Positions 36,234-44,260 of a DNA stretch of 64,000 bases are shown in pieces; within the stretch, counting starts at the first letter, position 1, and each line of letters starts with the position of its first letter. Origin of the DNA: Demequina muriae (GTDB lineage: Bacteria; Actinomycetota; Actinomycetes; Actinomycetales; Demequinaceae); NCBI RefSeq assembly GCF_030418295.1, contig NZ_JAUHQA010000001.1, positions 1,550,001-1,614,000 of the forward strand, given 5' to 3'. The translations under genes and the position numbers were made by a program. The notes beneath the pieces are model-generated. The model was not told the DNA's origin. It did not search any database and was given only the letters and a program-made list of their open reading frames with translations.

Positions 36234-37325
36234 ATGAGAGCCTCGCGCGTCCTTTCCCTGACCGCCGTCGCCGTCGCCGGTGCCATGGTGCTGGCCGCGT
36301 GCTCGTCGGCAGAGGTGGTCGAGCCGCCGGCGACCACCCAGTCGGTGGGCGCGCCCAGCCCGTCCAGGTCCGCCGCCCCCAGCGCGCCGCCGGACCCGCG
36401 GCCCGCAGTGGTGTGGCCGCTCACGGGCGTCGACGCCACCGATGCCGATGCCGCGCTGCTCGACCGCCCGGCACTGTCGATCAAGATCGAGAACTCGTCC
36501 GATGCGCGTCCCCAGTCGAACCTGGATGCTGCGGACATCGTCTTCGAGGAGCAGGTCGAGTACGGGATCTCGCGGCTCGTGGCGGTCTACCACTCCGACA
36601 CGCCCGAGACGGTGGGCCCGATCAGGTCCATGCGGCCCATGGACAAGAACATCATCGGCTCCTTCGGGGGCCCGCTCGTGTTCTCGGGAGCGCAGCGACG
36701 GTTCATCAACGATGCCGCTCGGTCGGGGACCACCCTGATCGCTCAGGATGTGGGCGCCTACGGCTTCTTCCGCACCTCGGACAAGCCCGCCCCGCACAAC
36801 CTTCACGGCACGCTCGAGGACTTCTTCGCGCAGTCGACCGACCTGCCCGCACCGCCCGAGCAGTTCGAGTACGCGTATCCGGACGAGGAGTCGACGATCG
36901 TCACCGAGGGCACCGCGGTCACCTCGATCGACATCAACGCCTCGCCGCGGATGCAGCCGTCGTGGGACTGGGATGCGGACGGCGAGGCGTGGATGCGATC
37001 GGAGAGCGGCTCGCCGCACGTGACCTCGGATGGCACGCAGATCTCCGCCACCAACGTGATCGTGCTCTGGGTGGATCTGCGGAACACCAGCAGCAACGGG
37101 GGCTCGTCCGTGCCCGAGACGATCGTCGTGACTGATGCGGGCACTGGCTTCGCGGCGTCGGGCGACTCGTACATCCCGATCACGTGGTCCAAGGCCAGCC
37201 AGACGGATCCCTACATTCTCGAGACCGAGGATGGCGAGCCGGTGACCTTCATGCCCGGCAAGACCTGGGTGCAGCTGGTGCCGCAGTCGGGCGGCGCGGG
37301 CCGAGGGTCGGTCGACTTCAGCTAA
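36234..37325 (+). CDS. DUF3048 domain lipoprotein
   Basis: This 363-residue protein has a lipoprotein signal (MRASRVLSLTAVAVAGAMVL, then AACSS; lipobox Cys about 22) and a Pro/Ser-rich linker. The DUF3048 region contains PALSIKIENSSDARPQSNLD, YHSDTPETVGPIRSMRP and HNLHGTLEDF, and the C-terminal half has WDWDADGEAWMRSESG. Such proteins (YerB type) are thought to be envelope-associated; biochemical role unknown. A start at 36225 would disrupt the -10 box, so 36234 is used. It sits inside the men locus without an obvious link to quinones. Confidence 0.9.
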   Translation: MRASRVLSLTAVAVAGAMVLAACSSAEVVEPPATTQSVGAPSPSRSAAPSAPPDPRPAVVWPLTGVDATDADAALLDRPALSIKIENSSDARPQSNLDAADIVFEEQVEYGISRLVAVYHSDTPETVGPIRSMRPMDKNIIGSFGGPLVFSGAQRRFINDAARSGTTLIAQDVGAYGFFRTSDKPAPHNLHGTLEDFFAQSTDLPAPPEQFEYAYPDEESTIVTEGTAVTSIDINASPRMQPSWDWDADGEAWMRSESGSPHVTSDGTQISATNVIVLWVDLRNTSSNGGSSVPETIVVTDAGTGFAASGDSYIPITWSKASQTDPYILETEDGEPVTFMPGKTWVQLVPQSGGAGRGSVDFS

Positions 37326-37336
37326 CAGGCGACCAC

Positions 37337-37453
37337 CAGTGCCGGACAGGAGTCGCTGATGCCCGCGAGGGGTCAGTGAGTGCCGGACAGGTGTCTACCG
37401 CTGCTGTCCGGCACTCACTGTCGCCTCTGTCGCCTCGCGACGCCCTGTCCGGC
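37337..37453. repeat. Extragenic GTGCCGGACAG hairpin cluster / terminator
   Basis: CAGTGAGTGCCGGACAG (37374-37390) and CTGTCCGGCACTCACTG (37404-37420) form a perfect 17-bp stem with a 13-nt loop. A third direct copy of AGTGCCGGACAGG lies at 37338-37350 and an inverted CCTGTCCGG(C) at 37444-37453. The cluster fills the gap between convergent DUF3048 and menB genes and may act as a bidirectional terminator. Confidence 0.8.
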
Positions 37454-37461
37454 GCCCACGG

Positions 37462-38394
37462 TCAGAACGCGTACGGGAAGCGCGTCCAGTCGGGCTCACG
37501 CCGCTCGAGGAACGCGTCGCGTCCCTCCTGAGCCTCGTCCGTCATGTACGCCATGCGGGTCGCCTCGCCGGCGAACACCTGCTGACCGGCGAGACCGTCG
37601 TCCGCGAGGTTGAAGGCGAACTTGAGCATGCGGATGGCCTGCGGCGACTTCGTCGCGATCAGCCGGGCGTACTCGAGCGCAGTCTCCTCGAGCTGGTCGT
37701 GCGGCACGGCCTCGTTGACGGCGCCCCACCTCTCCGCATCCTCGGCGGAGTACTCGCGCGCCAGGAAGAAGATCTCTCGCGCCCGCTTGTCGCCCACCTG
37801 ACGGGCGAGCAGCGCGGAGCCGTAGCCCGCATCGAACGAGCCGACGTTCGCGTCGGTCTGCTTGAAGCGCGCGTGCTCGAGCGACGCGATCGACAGGTCG
37901 GCGACCACATGCAGGGAGTGCCCGCCGCCGGCCGCCCAGCCGTTCACCGCGGCGATGACGACCTTGGGGCTGGTGCGCATGAGCCGCTGCACCTCGAGGA
38001 TGTGCAGCCGCCCGCCGTGCGCGGGCGCATCGGCTGCCGTGCCCTCGTAGAGGTAGCCGTCCTTGCCGCGAATGCGCTGGTCTCCGCCCGAGCAGAACGC
38101 CCACACGCCGTCCTTGGGCGCGGGGCCGTTGCCGGTGAGGATGACGGCCGCGACGTCGGCGGTCTGGCGTGCGTGGTCCAGCGCGCGGTACAGCTCGTCC
38201 ACCGTCTGGGGACGGAAGGCGTTGCGCACCTCGGGCCGGTTGAACGCGATGCGCACTGCGGGCAGGTCGCGCTCCTCGTCGTCTTCACGGGACACCCACC
38301 GGTGATAGGTGATGTCGCCGTCGGGGAAGCCGTCGATCGCGCGCCACTGCTGCGCGTCGAACGTGTCGGAGACCTGCACCGGGGTGTCGCTCAT
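37462..38394 (-). CDS. menB: 1,4-Dihydroxy-2-naphthoyl-CoA synthase
   Basis: This 310-residue crotonase-fold enzyme closes the second ring of the naphthoquinone from OSB-CoA. The oxyanion-hole and active-site blocks are VWAFCSGGDQRIRGKDGYLY and VNGWAAGGGHSLHVVADLSI, followed by TDANVGSFDAGYGSALLARQVG with the catalytic Asp/Tyr region and the C-terminal FLERREPDWTRFPY. I use the ATG at 38394, since upstream in-frame codons are unconserved. TACGCT lies 8 nt upstream. It is transcribed opposite to menC and menD. Confidence 0.95.
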   Translation of the reverse strand: MSDTPVQVSDTFDAQQWRAIDGFPDGDITYHRWVSREDDEERDLPAVRIAFNRPEVRNAFRPQTVDELYRALDHARQTADVAAVILTGNGPAPKDGVWAFCSGGDQRIRGKDGYLYEGTAADAPAHGGRLHILEVQRLMRTSPKVVIAAVNGWAAGGGHSLHVVADLSIASLEHARFKQTDANVGSFDAGYGSALLARQVGDKRAREIFFLAREYSAEDAERWGAVNEAVPHDQLEETALEYARLIATKSPQAIRMLKFAFNLADDGLAGQQVFAGEATRMAYMTDEAQEGRDAFLERREPDWTRFPYAF

Positions 38395-38434
38395 GCGAGG
38401 TAAGCGTAGTCGCGCCCGCCGCGGCCCAACACTG

Positions 38435-38515
38435 CGAACCACTTTCGCCCGCGACACCCCGTAGGACCGCTCCGTCGGGGTCGCGGCGCGGGGTGTCGCG
38501 GGCAAGAACGGTTCG
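38435..38515. repeat. Extragenic palindromic element, copy 1
   Basis: Arms 38435-38460 and 38490-38515 match at 20 of 26 positions (CGAACC, then GCCCGCGACACCCC in the left arm), around a 29-nt centre that itself contains GGGGTCGCGG. The outer part ACTACGAACC is shared with the element at 63581-63669. It lies between divergent menB and menC. Confidence 0.75.
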
Positions 38516-38580
38516 TAGTCAATGAGCGACGGCGGCCGATGCGCGAGCCGGGAGTGCGCCAGCGGCTTAGGCTGTCAGCC

Positions 38581-39465
38581 ATGGAGTTCCGGCCCTTCAC
38601 CGTCGAGCTCCGCACCCGATTCCGGGGCCTGACCAGCCGCTCCGGCGTGCTCGTCCGCGCGATCGACGCGGAAGGGCACGAGCATTGGGGCGAGTACTCG
38701 CCGTTCGCCGACTATTCGCCCGAGCGCAAGAGCCGGTGGTGGCGCGCCGCGATGGAGGCTGCTCGCGGCGAGTGGCCTGCGCCGGTGCGTGACTCGGTCG
38801 CCGTCAACAGCATCGTCCCCGAGGTCGACCCCGAGCGCGCCCGCGCCTACGCCACGGCAGGGGGAGCCCGCACCGCCAAGGTCAAGGTGGGCGGCGGGAC
38901 TCTTGCGGACGACATCGCCCGTATCGAGGCCGTGGCCGATGCGCTGGGCGCGGGGGGTGCGATTCGCATCGACGTCAATGGCGGTTGGGAACTCGACGAT
39001 GCGGTGCGCGCGATCCAGGCGCTCGACCGCGCCGCCCGCACGGGTGGCGTCGACGGGCTCGAGTACGTGGAGCAGCCGTGCGACACCGTCGCCGATCTCG
39101 CGTCGCTGCGACGCCGCGTGGACGTGCCCATCGCGGCCGACGAGGCCATCCGCATTCCCGGCACGGCAAGCGCGGTCCTCGCGGCCGATGCGGCAGACGT
39201 CTTCATCCTCAAGGCTTCCCCTTTGGGGGGCGTGCGGCGCGCGCTCGAGATCGCCGACGAGATTGCGCCCCGGCCGGTGGTCATCGCGAGCTCGATGGAG
39301 TCCTCCGTGGGGCTGGCGGCCGGCATCGCGCTCGCGTGCGCCCTTCCCGAGGAGCCGCTGGCGTGTGGACTCGGCACGGGAATGCTGCTCGCCACCGACA
39401 CCGTCGCGTCGACGCTCGCGCCGACCGGCGGTCGCATCGGCTCACAGCCCCTGGAGGTCATCTAA
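38581..39465 (+). CDS. menC: o-Succinylbenzoate synthase
   Basis: This 294-residue enolase-superfamily enzyme dehydrates SHCHC to OSB. The barrel residues are visible: the KVKVGGG Lys pair, IDVNGGW (Asp), YVEQPC (Glu), IAADEAI (Asp) and ILKASPLGG (Lys), then SSMESSVGL. TAGGCT (38568-38573) lies 7 nt before the ATG, so it is probably leaderless. It is followed immediately by menD, with no gap between stop and start. Confidence 0.94.
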   Translation: MEFRPFTVELRTRFRGLTSRSGVLVRAIDAEGHEHWGEYSPFADYSPERKSRWWRAAMEAARGEWPAPVRDSVAVNSIVPEVDPERARAYATAGGARTAKVKVGGGTLADDIARIEAVADALGAGGAIRIDVNGGWELDDAVRAIQALDRAARTGGVDGLEYVEQPCDTVADLASLRRRVDVPIAADEAIRIPGTASAVLAADAADVFILKASPLGGVRRALEIADEIAPRPVVIASSMESSVGLAAGIALACALPEEPLACGLGTGMLLATDTVASTLAPTGGRIGSQPLEVI

Positions 39466-41139
39466 GTGAATGCCAACCCGTCCGCCGCCTTTGCGCGCGA
39501 ACTCGTCGCCTCGCTCTACGACCTGGGCGTGAGGGATTTCGTCCTGTGCCCCGGGTCGCGTTCGGGACCCTTGGCACACGCGCTCGCAGAGGCGGGCGGC
39601 GGCAACCCTCCGCTCGGTGCTCCCCGCGTCGACCTGCACGTGCGGGTGGACGAGCGTTCCGCCGCCTTCGTGGCGCTCGGCATCGCGCGCGGGCGAGCCG
39701 CGACCGATGTTCCTCGGCCGGTTGCGATGATCACCACCTCCGGCACCGCCGTCGGCAACCTGCTGCCGGCCGTCATGGAGGCTCATCACAGCGGCGTTCC
39801 GCTGCTGCTGATCACCGCGGATCGCCCGGGCGAGATGCGGGGAGTGGGCGCCAACCAGACCACGGATCAAGGCGGGATCTTCGCGACCTTCGCGCGGTGG
39901 AGCGCTGAGGTGCCCGCACCCGAGTCTCTCGAGACGCCCGGACGCGCTGCCACTCTGGCCGCCCGCGCGGTGGCGATCGCGATGGGCGACCCTGCGCGTG
40001 ATGACATGACCGGGACCCCAGGCCCCGTTCACCTGAACATCGAGTTCCGCGAGCCCCTCGAGGCGGATGGCGGAGTCTGGCAGGATCCGCCGCGCATCGA
40101 TCCCACCCCCTCGTACGGCACGCGTGTGCTCACCGCGGCTGACCTGCCTGCGCCGTTGCCTGCCGTCGAGCGGGGGCTGGTGATCGCGGGTGACCGCGCA
40201 GGCGACGTCGCACGCGAGGTTGCGGAGGCGCATGGCTGGCCACTGCTCGCCGAGCCCACCTCCGGCGCTCGCGCAGGTGACGCGTGCATCGGTTTCTATG
40301 TGAGCGTGCTGGAGAGCGACGCGGGACGCAGCCTTGCCGAACAGGTGCACCAGGTGGTGGTGATCGGCAGGCCTACGCTGTCGCGGCCCATCCAGCAGCT
40401 CATCGCGCGGGCGCCCTCCCTGATCGTCGCCGCGCACGGCGCCCGCTGGCGAGAGGCGCCTCGCCACGCCGACCAGGTGGTGCGCACAGTCCCGTCGTCG
40501 TGGCTGACGCGCAGCGACGGCACGTTGGAGCTGGGCGACTCCGCGTGGCTCGCGAAGTGGCGCGAGGCCGCCTCCGAGTTCGAGGATCTCGCTCATGTCT
40601 GGGGAGGCGATGCTGTGGCCGACGCCTTCATGGCCCCCCTCGGCAAGGGCGACGTCGCGGTGATCGGATCGTCCGGGCCCATCCGGGCGGTCGACCGGGT
40701 CGGCCCGGTGTGCTCGCCTGGAGAGGTGCCCACGCTGATCGCGAACCGCGGGCTGTCCGGCATTGACGGCACCGTCTCCACGGCGGTGGGGGTCGCGCTC
40801 GCCACGGGCCAGCCTACGCACGCGCTGATGGGCGACGTGACGTTCCTGCACGATGTCGGCGGGCTGCTGATCGGCCCGCTCGAGAAGCGGCCACGCCTGC
40901 GCATCGTGGTCGCGAATGACGGCGGCGGCACCATCTTCGGGCGCCTCGAGCACGCCTCCGCGCCTGCGGAGCACGTCGAGCGCGTCTTCACGACGCCGCA
41001 TGGGGTGGACATCGGTGCGATCTGCGCGGGGTACGGGATCCCTCACGTCGCCGTGCGCAACGCCGATGCGCTGGCGAGGGCGGTCGCCGCGCCTCCGGTC
41101 ACGCTCGAGGTGGTCGAGGCGCGACTGCCCCGTGCGTGA
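39466..41139 (+). CDS. menD: SEPHCHC synthase (2-succinyl-5-enolpyruvyl-6-hydroxy-3-cyclohexene-1-carboxylate synthase)
   Basis: This 557-residue ThDP enzyme condenses 2-oxoglutarate with isochorismate. It has the catalytic Glu region VDERSAAFVALGIARG, the PVAMITTSGTAVGNLLPAV block, TADRPGEMRGVGANQTTDQ, the C-terminal ThDP motif (NRGLSGIDGTVSTAVG) and NDGGGTIF. The GTG start directly abuts the menC TAA, so menC and menD are one transcript. Confidence 0.95.
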   Translation: MNANPSAAFARELVASLYDLGVRDFVLCPGSRSGPLAHALAEAGGGNPPLGAPRVDLHVRVDERSAAFVALGIARGRAATDVPRPVAMITTSGTAVGNLLPAVMEAHHSGVPLLLITADRPGEMRGVGANQTTDQGGIFATFARWSAEVPAPESLETPGRAATLAARAVAIAMGDPARDDMTGTPGPVHLNIEFREPLEADGGVWQDPPRIDPTPSYGTRVLTAADLPAPLPAVERGLVIAGDRAGDVAREVAEAHGWPLLAEPTSGARAGDACIGFYVSVLESDAGRSLAEQVHQVVVIGRPTLSRPIQQLIARAPSLIVAAHGARWREAPRHADQVVRTVPSSWLTRSDGTLELGDSAWLAKWREAASEFEDLAHVWGGDAVADAFMAPLGKGDVAVIGSSGPIRAVDRVGPVCSPGEVPTLIANRGLSGIDGTVSTAVGVALATGQPTHALMGDVTFLHDVGGLLIGPLEKRPRLRIVVANDGGGTIFGRLEHASAPAEHVERVFTTPHGVDIGAICAGYGIPHVAVRNADALARAVAAPPVTLEVVEARLPRA

Positions 41140-41157
41140 TCGACGACGGCGGCGCGG

Positions 41158-42117
41158 CTAGACCTCCAGCACGACCTTGCGCTGGCCGGGGCGGGGGTGC
41201 ATGGCGGCCGCGAACGCGCGCTGCACCTGCGCGATGGGGAACACGTGCGTGACGATGTGGTCGGCCACGCCTGGCTGGTCCACGAGGTAGTCCTGGGCAC
41301 GCTCGAGCATGGCGCGGTGCTCGCGGGTGACGCCTGTGATCAGGGTGCCGTTGCGGCGGAAGAAGTCGCGCAGGGGCAGCGCATACCAGTCGTCGTCCGG
41401 CACGCCGAAGGCGACCACCGAGCCGCCGGGCGCCACCGCCGCCATCGAGTCGGCGAGAGTGGACGTCTGGTGGCCCACCATCTCGAGCACGATGTCCGGG
41501 CGGTCGGCGTCGGCGAGTCCCCGCGCCCAGCCCCGTGACGTGTCGCGCACCAGGTCGTCGATGGGCAGACCCATCGCATCGGCCGCGCGGTCGAGCGGGT
41601 CGACGCCCACGATGCGTCCGGCGCCGTGGTGACGGGCGAGGACGCTCGCCATCAGCCCGAACGGGCCCACGCCGACGATTCCGACGCTGCGCCCGTCGAG
41701 GGGACCCAGGCGGTCGAAGACGGTCATGAGGCATGCGACCGACTGCGCGACGGTGACGTGCGTGTCGGGTGCGTCCATGCGCACCTTGGAGACCTGGTCG
41801 CCCGAGGTGATGAACACCTGACGCAGCGCGTCCCAGTTCGACGCCCATCCCACGACCCGGTCGCCCGACACGAAGTCGGGATGCGCGGAGCACAGCACCT
41901 CGCCCACGATCTCGTGCATCGGGCGCCCTGCCTGTCCCGCCCCTCCGGCCGGCACCATCGCGCCGCGCGCGAACGGGAGGTCCGAACCGCAGACCGCTCC
42001 CGCGGTGAGCTCCACCAGCAGTTCGCCGGGCTGGATGGACAGCGGGGGCGACTCTTCGACGCGCTCGAAGCGGTGCGGTGCGGCGACTCGGTACGCCCAG
42101 GTGGTGTCGGTGCTCAT
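41158..42117 (-). CDS. Zinc-type alcohol dehydrogenase-like protein (MDR superfamily)
   Basis: This 319-residue medium-chain dehydrogenase has an N-terminal GroES-like domain (TAGAVCGSDLPFARG, with the GDRVV segment) and a Rossmann domain (VGIVGVGPFGLMASVLARHHGA, VGVDPLDRAADAM). The usual structural zinc cysteine cluster is absent and the catalytic zinc set appears incomplete, so it may be zinc-poor or a reductase. Substrate is unknown. TAGCGT lies 7 nt before the ATG (leaderless type). It converges with menD with 18 nt between stops. Confidence 0.87.
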   Translation of the reverse strand: MSTDTTWAYRVAAPHRFERVEESPPLSIQPGELLVELTAGAVCGSDLPFARGAMVPAGGAGQAGRPMHEIVGEVLCSAHPDFVSGDRVVGWASNWDALRQVFITSGDQVSKVRMDAPDTHVTVAQSVACLMTVFDRLGPLDGRSVGIVGVGPFGLMASVLARHHGAGRIVGVDPLDRAADAMGLPIDDLVRDTSRGWARGLADADRPDIVLEMVGHQTSTLADSMAAVAPGGSVVAFGVPDDDWYALPLRDFFRRNGTLITGVTREHRAMLERAQDYLVDQPGVADHIVTHVFPIAQVQRAFAAAMHPRPGQRKVVLEV

Positions 42118-42185
42118 AGGGCGGACGCTAGCAATGCGAGAGCGGCGCCACCCGGGACCTCGGGCCGGGGGTGCGACGCTGGAGG

Positions 42186-42842
42186 TCAGTCGTGTCGCCG
42201 TGCGACCAGGACGGCGTCCCGCCACAGCCTCTCGCGGCCGTCCGGCTCCCGGGTGGTGCGCTCGCGAAGGGTGGCCGACACCTCCCACAGCGATCGGTCG
42301 AGCACCGCGGCGACGTCCTCGGCGGCGAACGTCTTGTCTCGCAGGTCGGGGTGCTCGGACGCGTGCGGGTCGGTGGGGTGGTGCCCGATGACCAGGAGCA
42401 TCCCGCCGGGCGCCACCGCTCCTGCGAGCGTCTCCACGAGCCACCGGCCCCCGTGCATCGAGTGGGTGTAGAGCGACGTCACCAGGTTCCATGGCCCGCG
42501 GGTGTCGACCAGCGTCTCGAGGTCCTCGTCGGTGAACGTCACGTGGTGGCCGACCCCGGCCGTCTCGGCGTGCTCGCGCGCCCGGCCGATCGCGGTCAGA
42601 GACAGGTCGACCGCCGTCACGAGCCAGCCCTGCCGCGCCAGCCACACCGCGTCGGCGCCCTCCCCGCAGCCCACGTCGAGAGCGGTGCCCGGCGTCACGA
42701 TGTGCTCGACCTCGTCGATCAGCGGAGCGTTGGGATGTCCGGTCCACACGCGCTCACGCGAGCGGTAGCGCGCGTCCCACGCGTCACGTTCGACGTCACG
42801 CGTGGACTCGCCGGAGGAGTGGTTCTCGGTTTGCGTGCTCAT
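42186..42842 (-). CDS. Class I SAM-dependent methyltransferase
   Basis: This 218-residue methyltransferase has motif I ALDVGCGEGADAVWLARQG, then VTAVDLSLTAIGRARE and VTFTDEDLETL, and a motif III-like GGMLLVIGHHP. The closest type is TehB/thiopurine-methyltransferase-like detoxifying enzymes. It lacks the features of MenG/UbiE, so I do not assign it to menaquinone methylation even though it lies in the men locus. The ATG has a GGGAGG SD. Confidence 0.87.
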   Translation of the reverse strand: MSTQTENHSSGESTRDVERDAWDARYRSRERVWTGHPNAPLIDEVEHIVTPGTALDVGCGEGADAVWLARQGWLVTAVDLSLTAIGRAREHAETAGVGHHVTFTDEDLETLVDTRGPWNLVTSLYTHSMHGGRWLVETLAGAVAPGGMLLVIGHHPTDPHASEHPDLRDKTFAAEDVAAVLDRSLWEVSATLRERTTREPDGRERLWRDAVLVARRHD

Positions 42843-42888
42843 GGCGCCTCCCGGGGTCCGGCCGCGATCGGGGCGACGTCAGCGAGGC

Positions 42889-42997
42889 GCGTCCCGAGCG
42901 CGACGCATCGGCTCGAGCTTCCCTTCCGATTGTGCCTGCTCAGGCGTCGATGTGCGCGCCCAACGCCCGGCGCATCGGCTCGAGCTTGGCTTCGGAC
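42889..42997. repeat. Imperfect duplication of the menF 3' end
   Basis: The segments 42889-42930 (intergenic) and 42956-42997 (inside menF) are similar over 42 nt, including an identical 17-mer CGCATCGGCTCGAGCTT at 42904-42920 and 42971-42987, 67 nt apart. Read on the minus strand the copy would encode SEGKLEPMRRA, echoing SEAKLEPMRRA at the MenF C-terminus, but in a shifted frame after the stop. Confidence 0.7.
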
Positions 42998-44211
42998 TCC
43001 GCCCACTCCGCCTCCGGCTCGCTCGCGGCGACGATGCCGCACCCGGCGAACAGCCGCATGCGGCTCGGGTCAGTGGCATCGATCTCCGCCGACCGCAGGC
43101 CGATGCACCACTCGCCGTCACCGGCCGCGTCGATCCAGCCCACCGGCCCGGCGTAGCGGCCGCGATCGATCCCCTCGAGTTCGTCGATCACGTGGGCGGC
43201 CGCCAGCGTGGGCGTGCCGCACACCGCAGCGCTCGGGTGCAGCTCGCGGATCAGCTCGAGCGCGCTCGCGTTGTGGCTGAGGACTCCCGTGACGTCCGTC
43301 GCGAGGTGCATCACGTTGGGGAGGTGCAGCACGCTCGGCTCGTCGGGAACGTTGACCGAGGCGCAGTGGGCGGCGAGCACGTTCGTCACCGACGTCACCG
43401 CGTACTCGTGCTCCTCGCGATCCTTCGACGAGCGCGCGAGGGCGGCGGCGTGTGCGAGGTCGGCGGTCTCGTCACCCGTGGGGCGGATCGTGCCCGCCAG
43501 CACACGAGACGTGACGAGGCCGTGGTCCACCCTCGCCAGCAGCTCGGGGGTCGCCCCCACCAGCCCGTCCACGTGGAAGGCCCAGCAGCTCGGGTAGTCG
43601 GCCGCGAGCGCCGTGAGCACGGTGCGGACGTCAACGGGTCCGTCGCCCGTGGCCTGGACCGCGCGAGCCAGCACCACCTTGTCGAGCTCCCCGGCGCCGA
43701 TGCGCTCGATCGCCGAGGCGACGGCCGTCGCCCACGCGTCGCGGTCGCCCTCGTCGATGGCGATCGGGGGCAGGGGTGCCGGAGGGGAGGCGTCTCCGAG
43801 GGCGTCCTCCAGGCTCGGCAGGTCCGTGAGTCCGTCACCGTCGATCACGGTGAACCAGGCGCGGCCGTCCCGCAGGCCCACCACAAAGCGCGGCACCACG
43901 AGGCTGCCGCCCGCCGCTGACGCATCGGCGAACGAGAACGAGCCGAAGGCGACGAGTCCGGTGCCGGCCTGGCGCACGTCGTCGCGGACGAGGGCGTGGC
44001 GCGTGACGCGCCGCCACCAGGCGTCGGCCTCGTCGATGCGCTGGGCGCCGGCCGTCTCCAGCCTGGCGGACTCGCCCCACGCGATGAGCCCTTGGCCTCG
44101 CCTGACCCACGAGATCCCGTGCGGAGGAAGCAGCGCGAGGAGATCGTCGGGCGCCGGAATCTCGACGGTCCGGACGACCAGGGGCACGGGGCTGGCGGCA
44201 AGCACGCTCAC
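42940..44211 (-). CDS. menF: Isochorismate synthase
   Basis: This 423-residue chorismate-utilising enzyme makes isochorismate for MenD. The C-terminal catalytic domain has VLARAVQAT, VLAGTIRPTGDE, SSKDREEHEYAV, LPNVMHLATDVTGVL, LHPSAAVCGTP and MRLFAGCGIVAASEPEAEW. The 160-residue N-terminal part is poorly conserved as usual. Entry into siderophore or salicylate pathways is possible, but the men neighbours favour MenF. The GTG start is preceded at 6 nt by TAGGCT (leaderless type). Confidence 0.93.
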   Translation of the reverse strand: MSVLAASPVPLVVRTVEIPAPDDLLALLPPHGISWVRRGQGLIAWGESARLETAGAQRIDEADAWWRRVTRHALVRDDVRQAGTGLVAFGSFSFADASAAGGSLVVPRFVVGLRDGRAWFTVIDGDGLTDLPSLEDALGDASPPAPLPPIAIDEGDRDAWATAVASAIERIGAGELDKVVLARAVQATGDGPVDVRTVLTALAADYPSCWAFHVDGLVGATPELLARVDHGLVTSRVLAGTIRPTGDETADLAHAAALARSSKDREEHEYAVTSVTNVLAAHCASVNVPDEPSVLHLPNVMHLATDVTGVLSHNASALELIRELHPSAAVCGTPTLAAAHVIDELEGIDRGRYAGPVGWIDAAGDGEWCIGLRSAEIDATDPSRMRLFAGCGIVAASEPEAEWAESEAKLEPMRRALGAHIDA

Positions 44212-44260
44212 CTGGCAAGCCTACGTCCGGCGTCCGGGCGGACGTGCCGCACCCCCAGCG

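Noticed and set aside
42186-42842. Methyltransferase as menG
   Set aside because: The motif I region (DVGCGEGADAVWLARQG) and overall pattern are TehB-like. MenG/UbiE features are missing, so assigning it from location alone would be unsafe.
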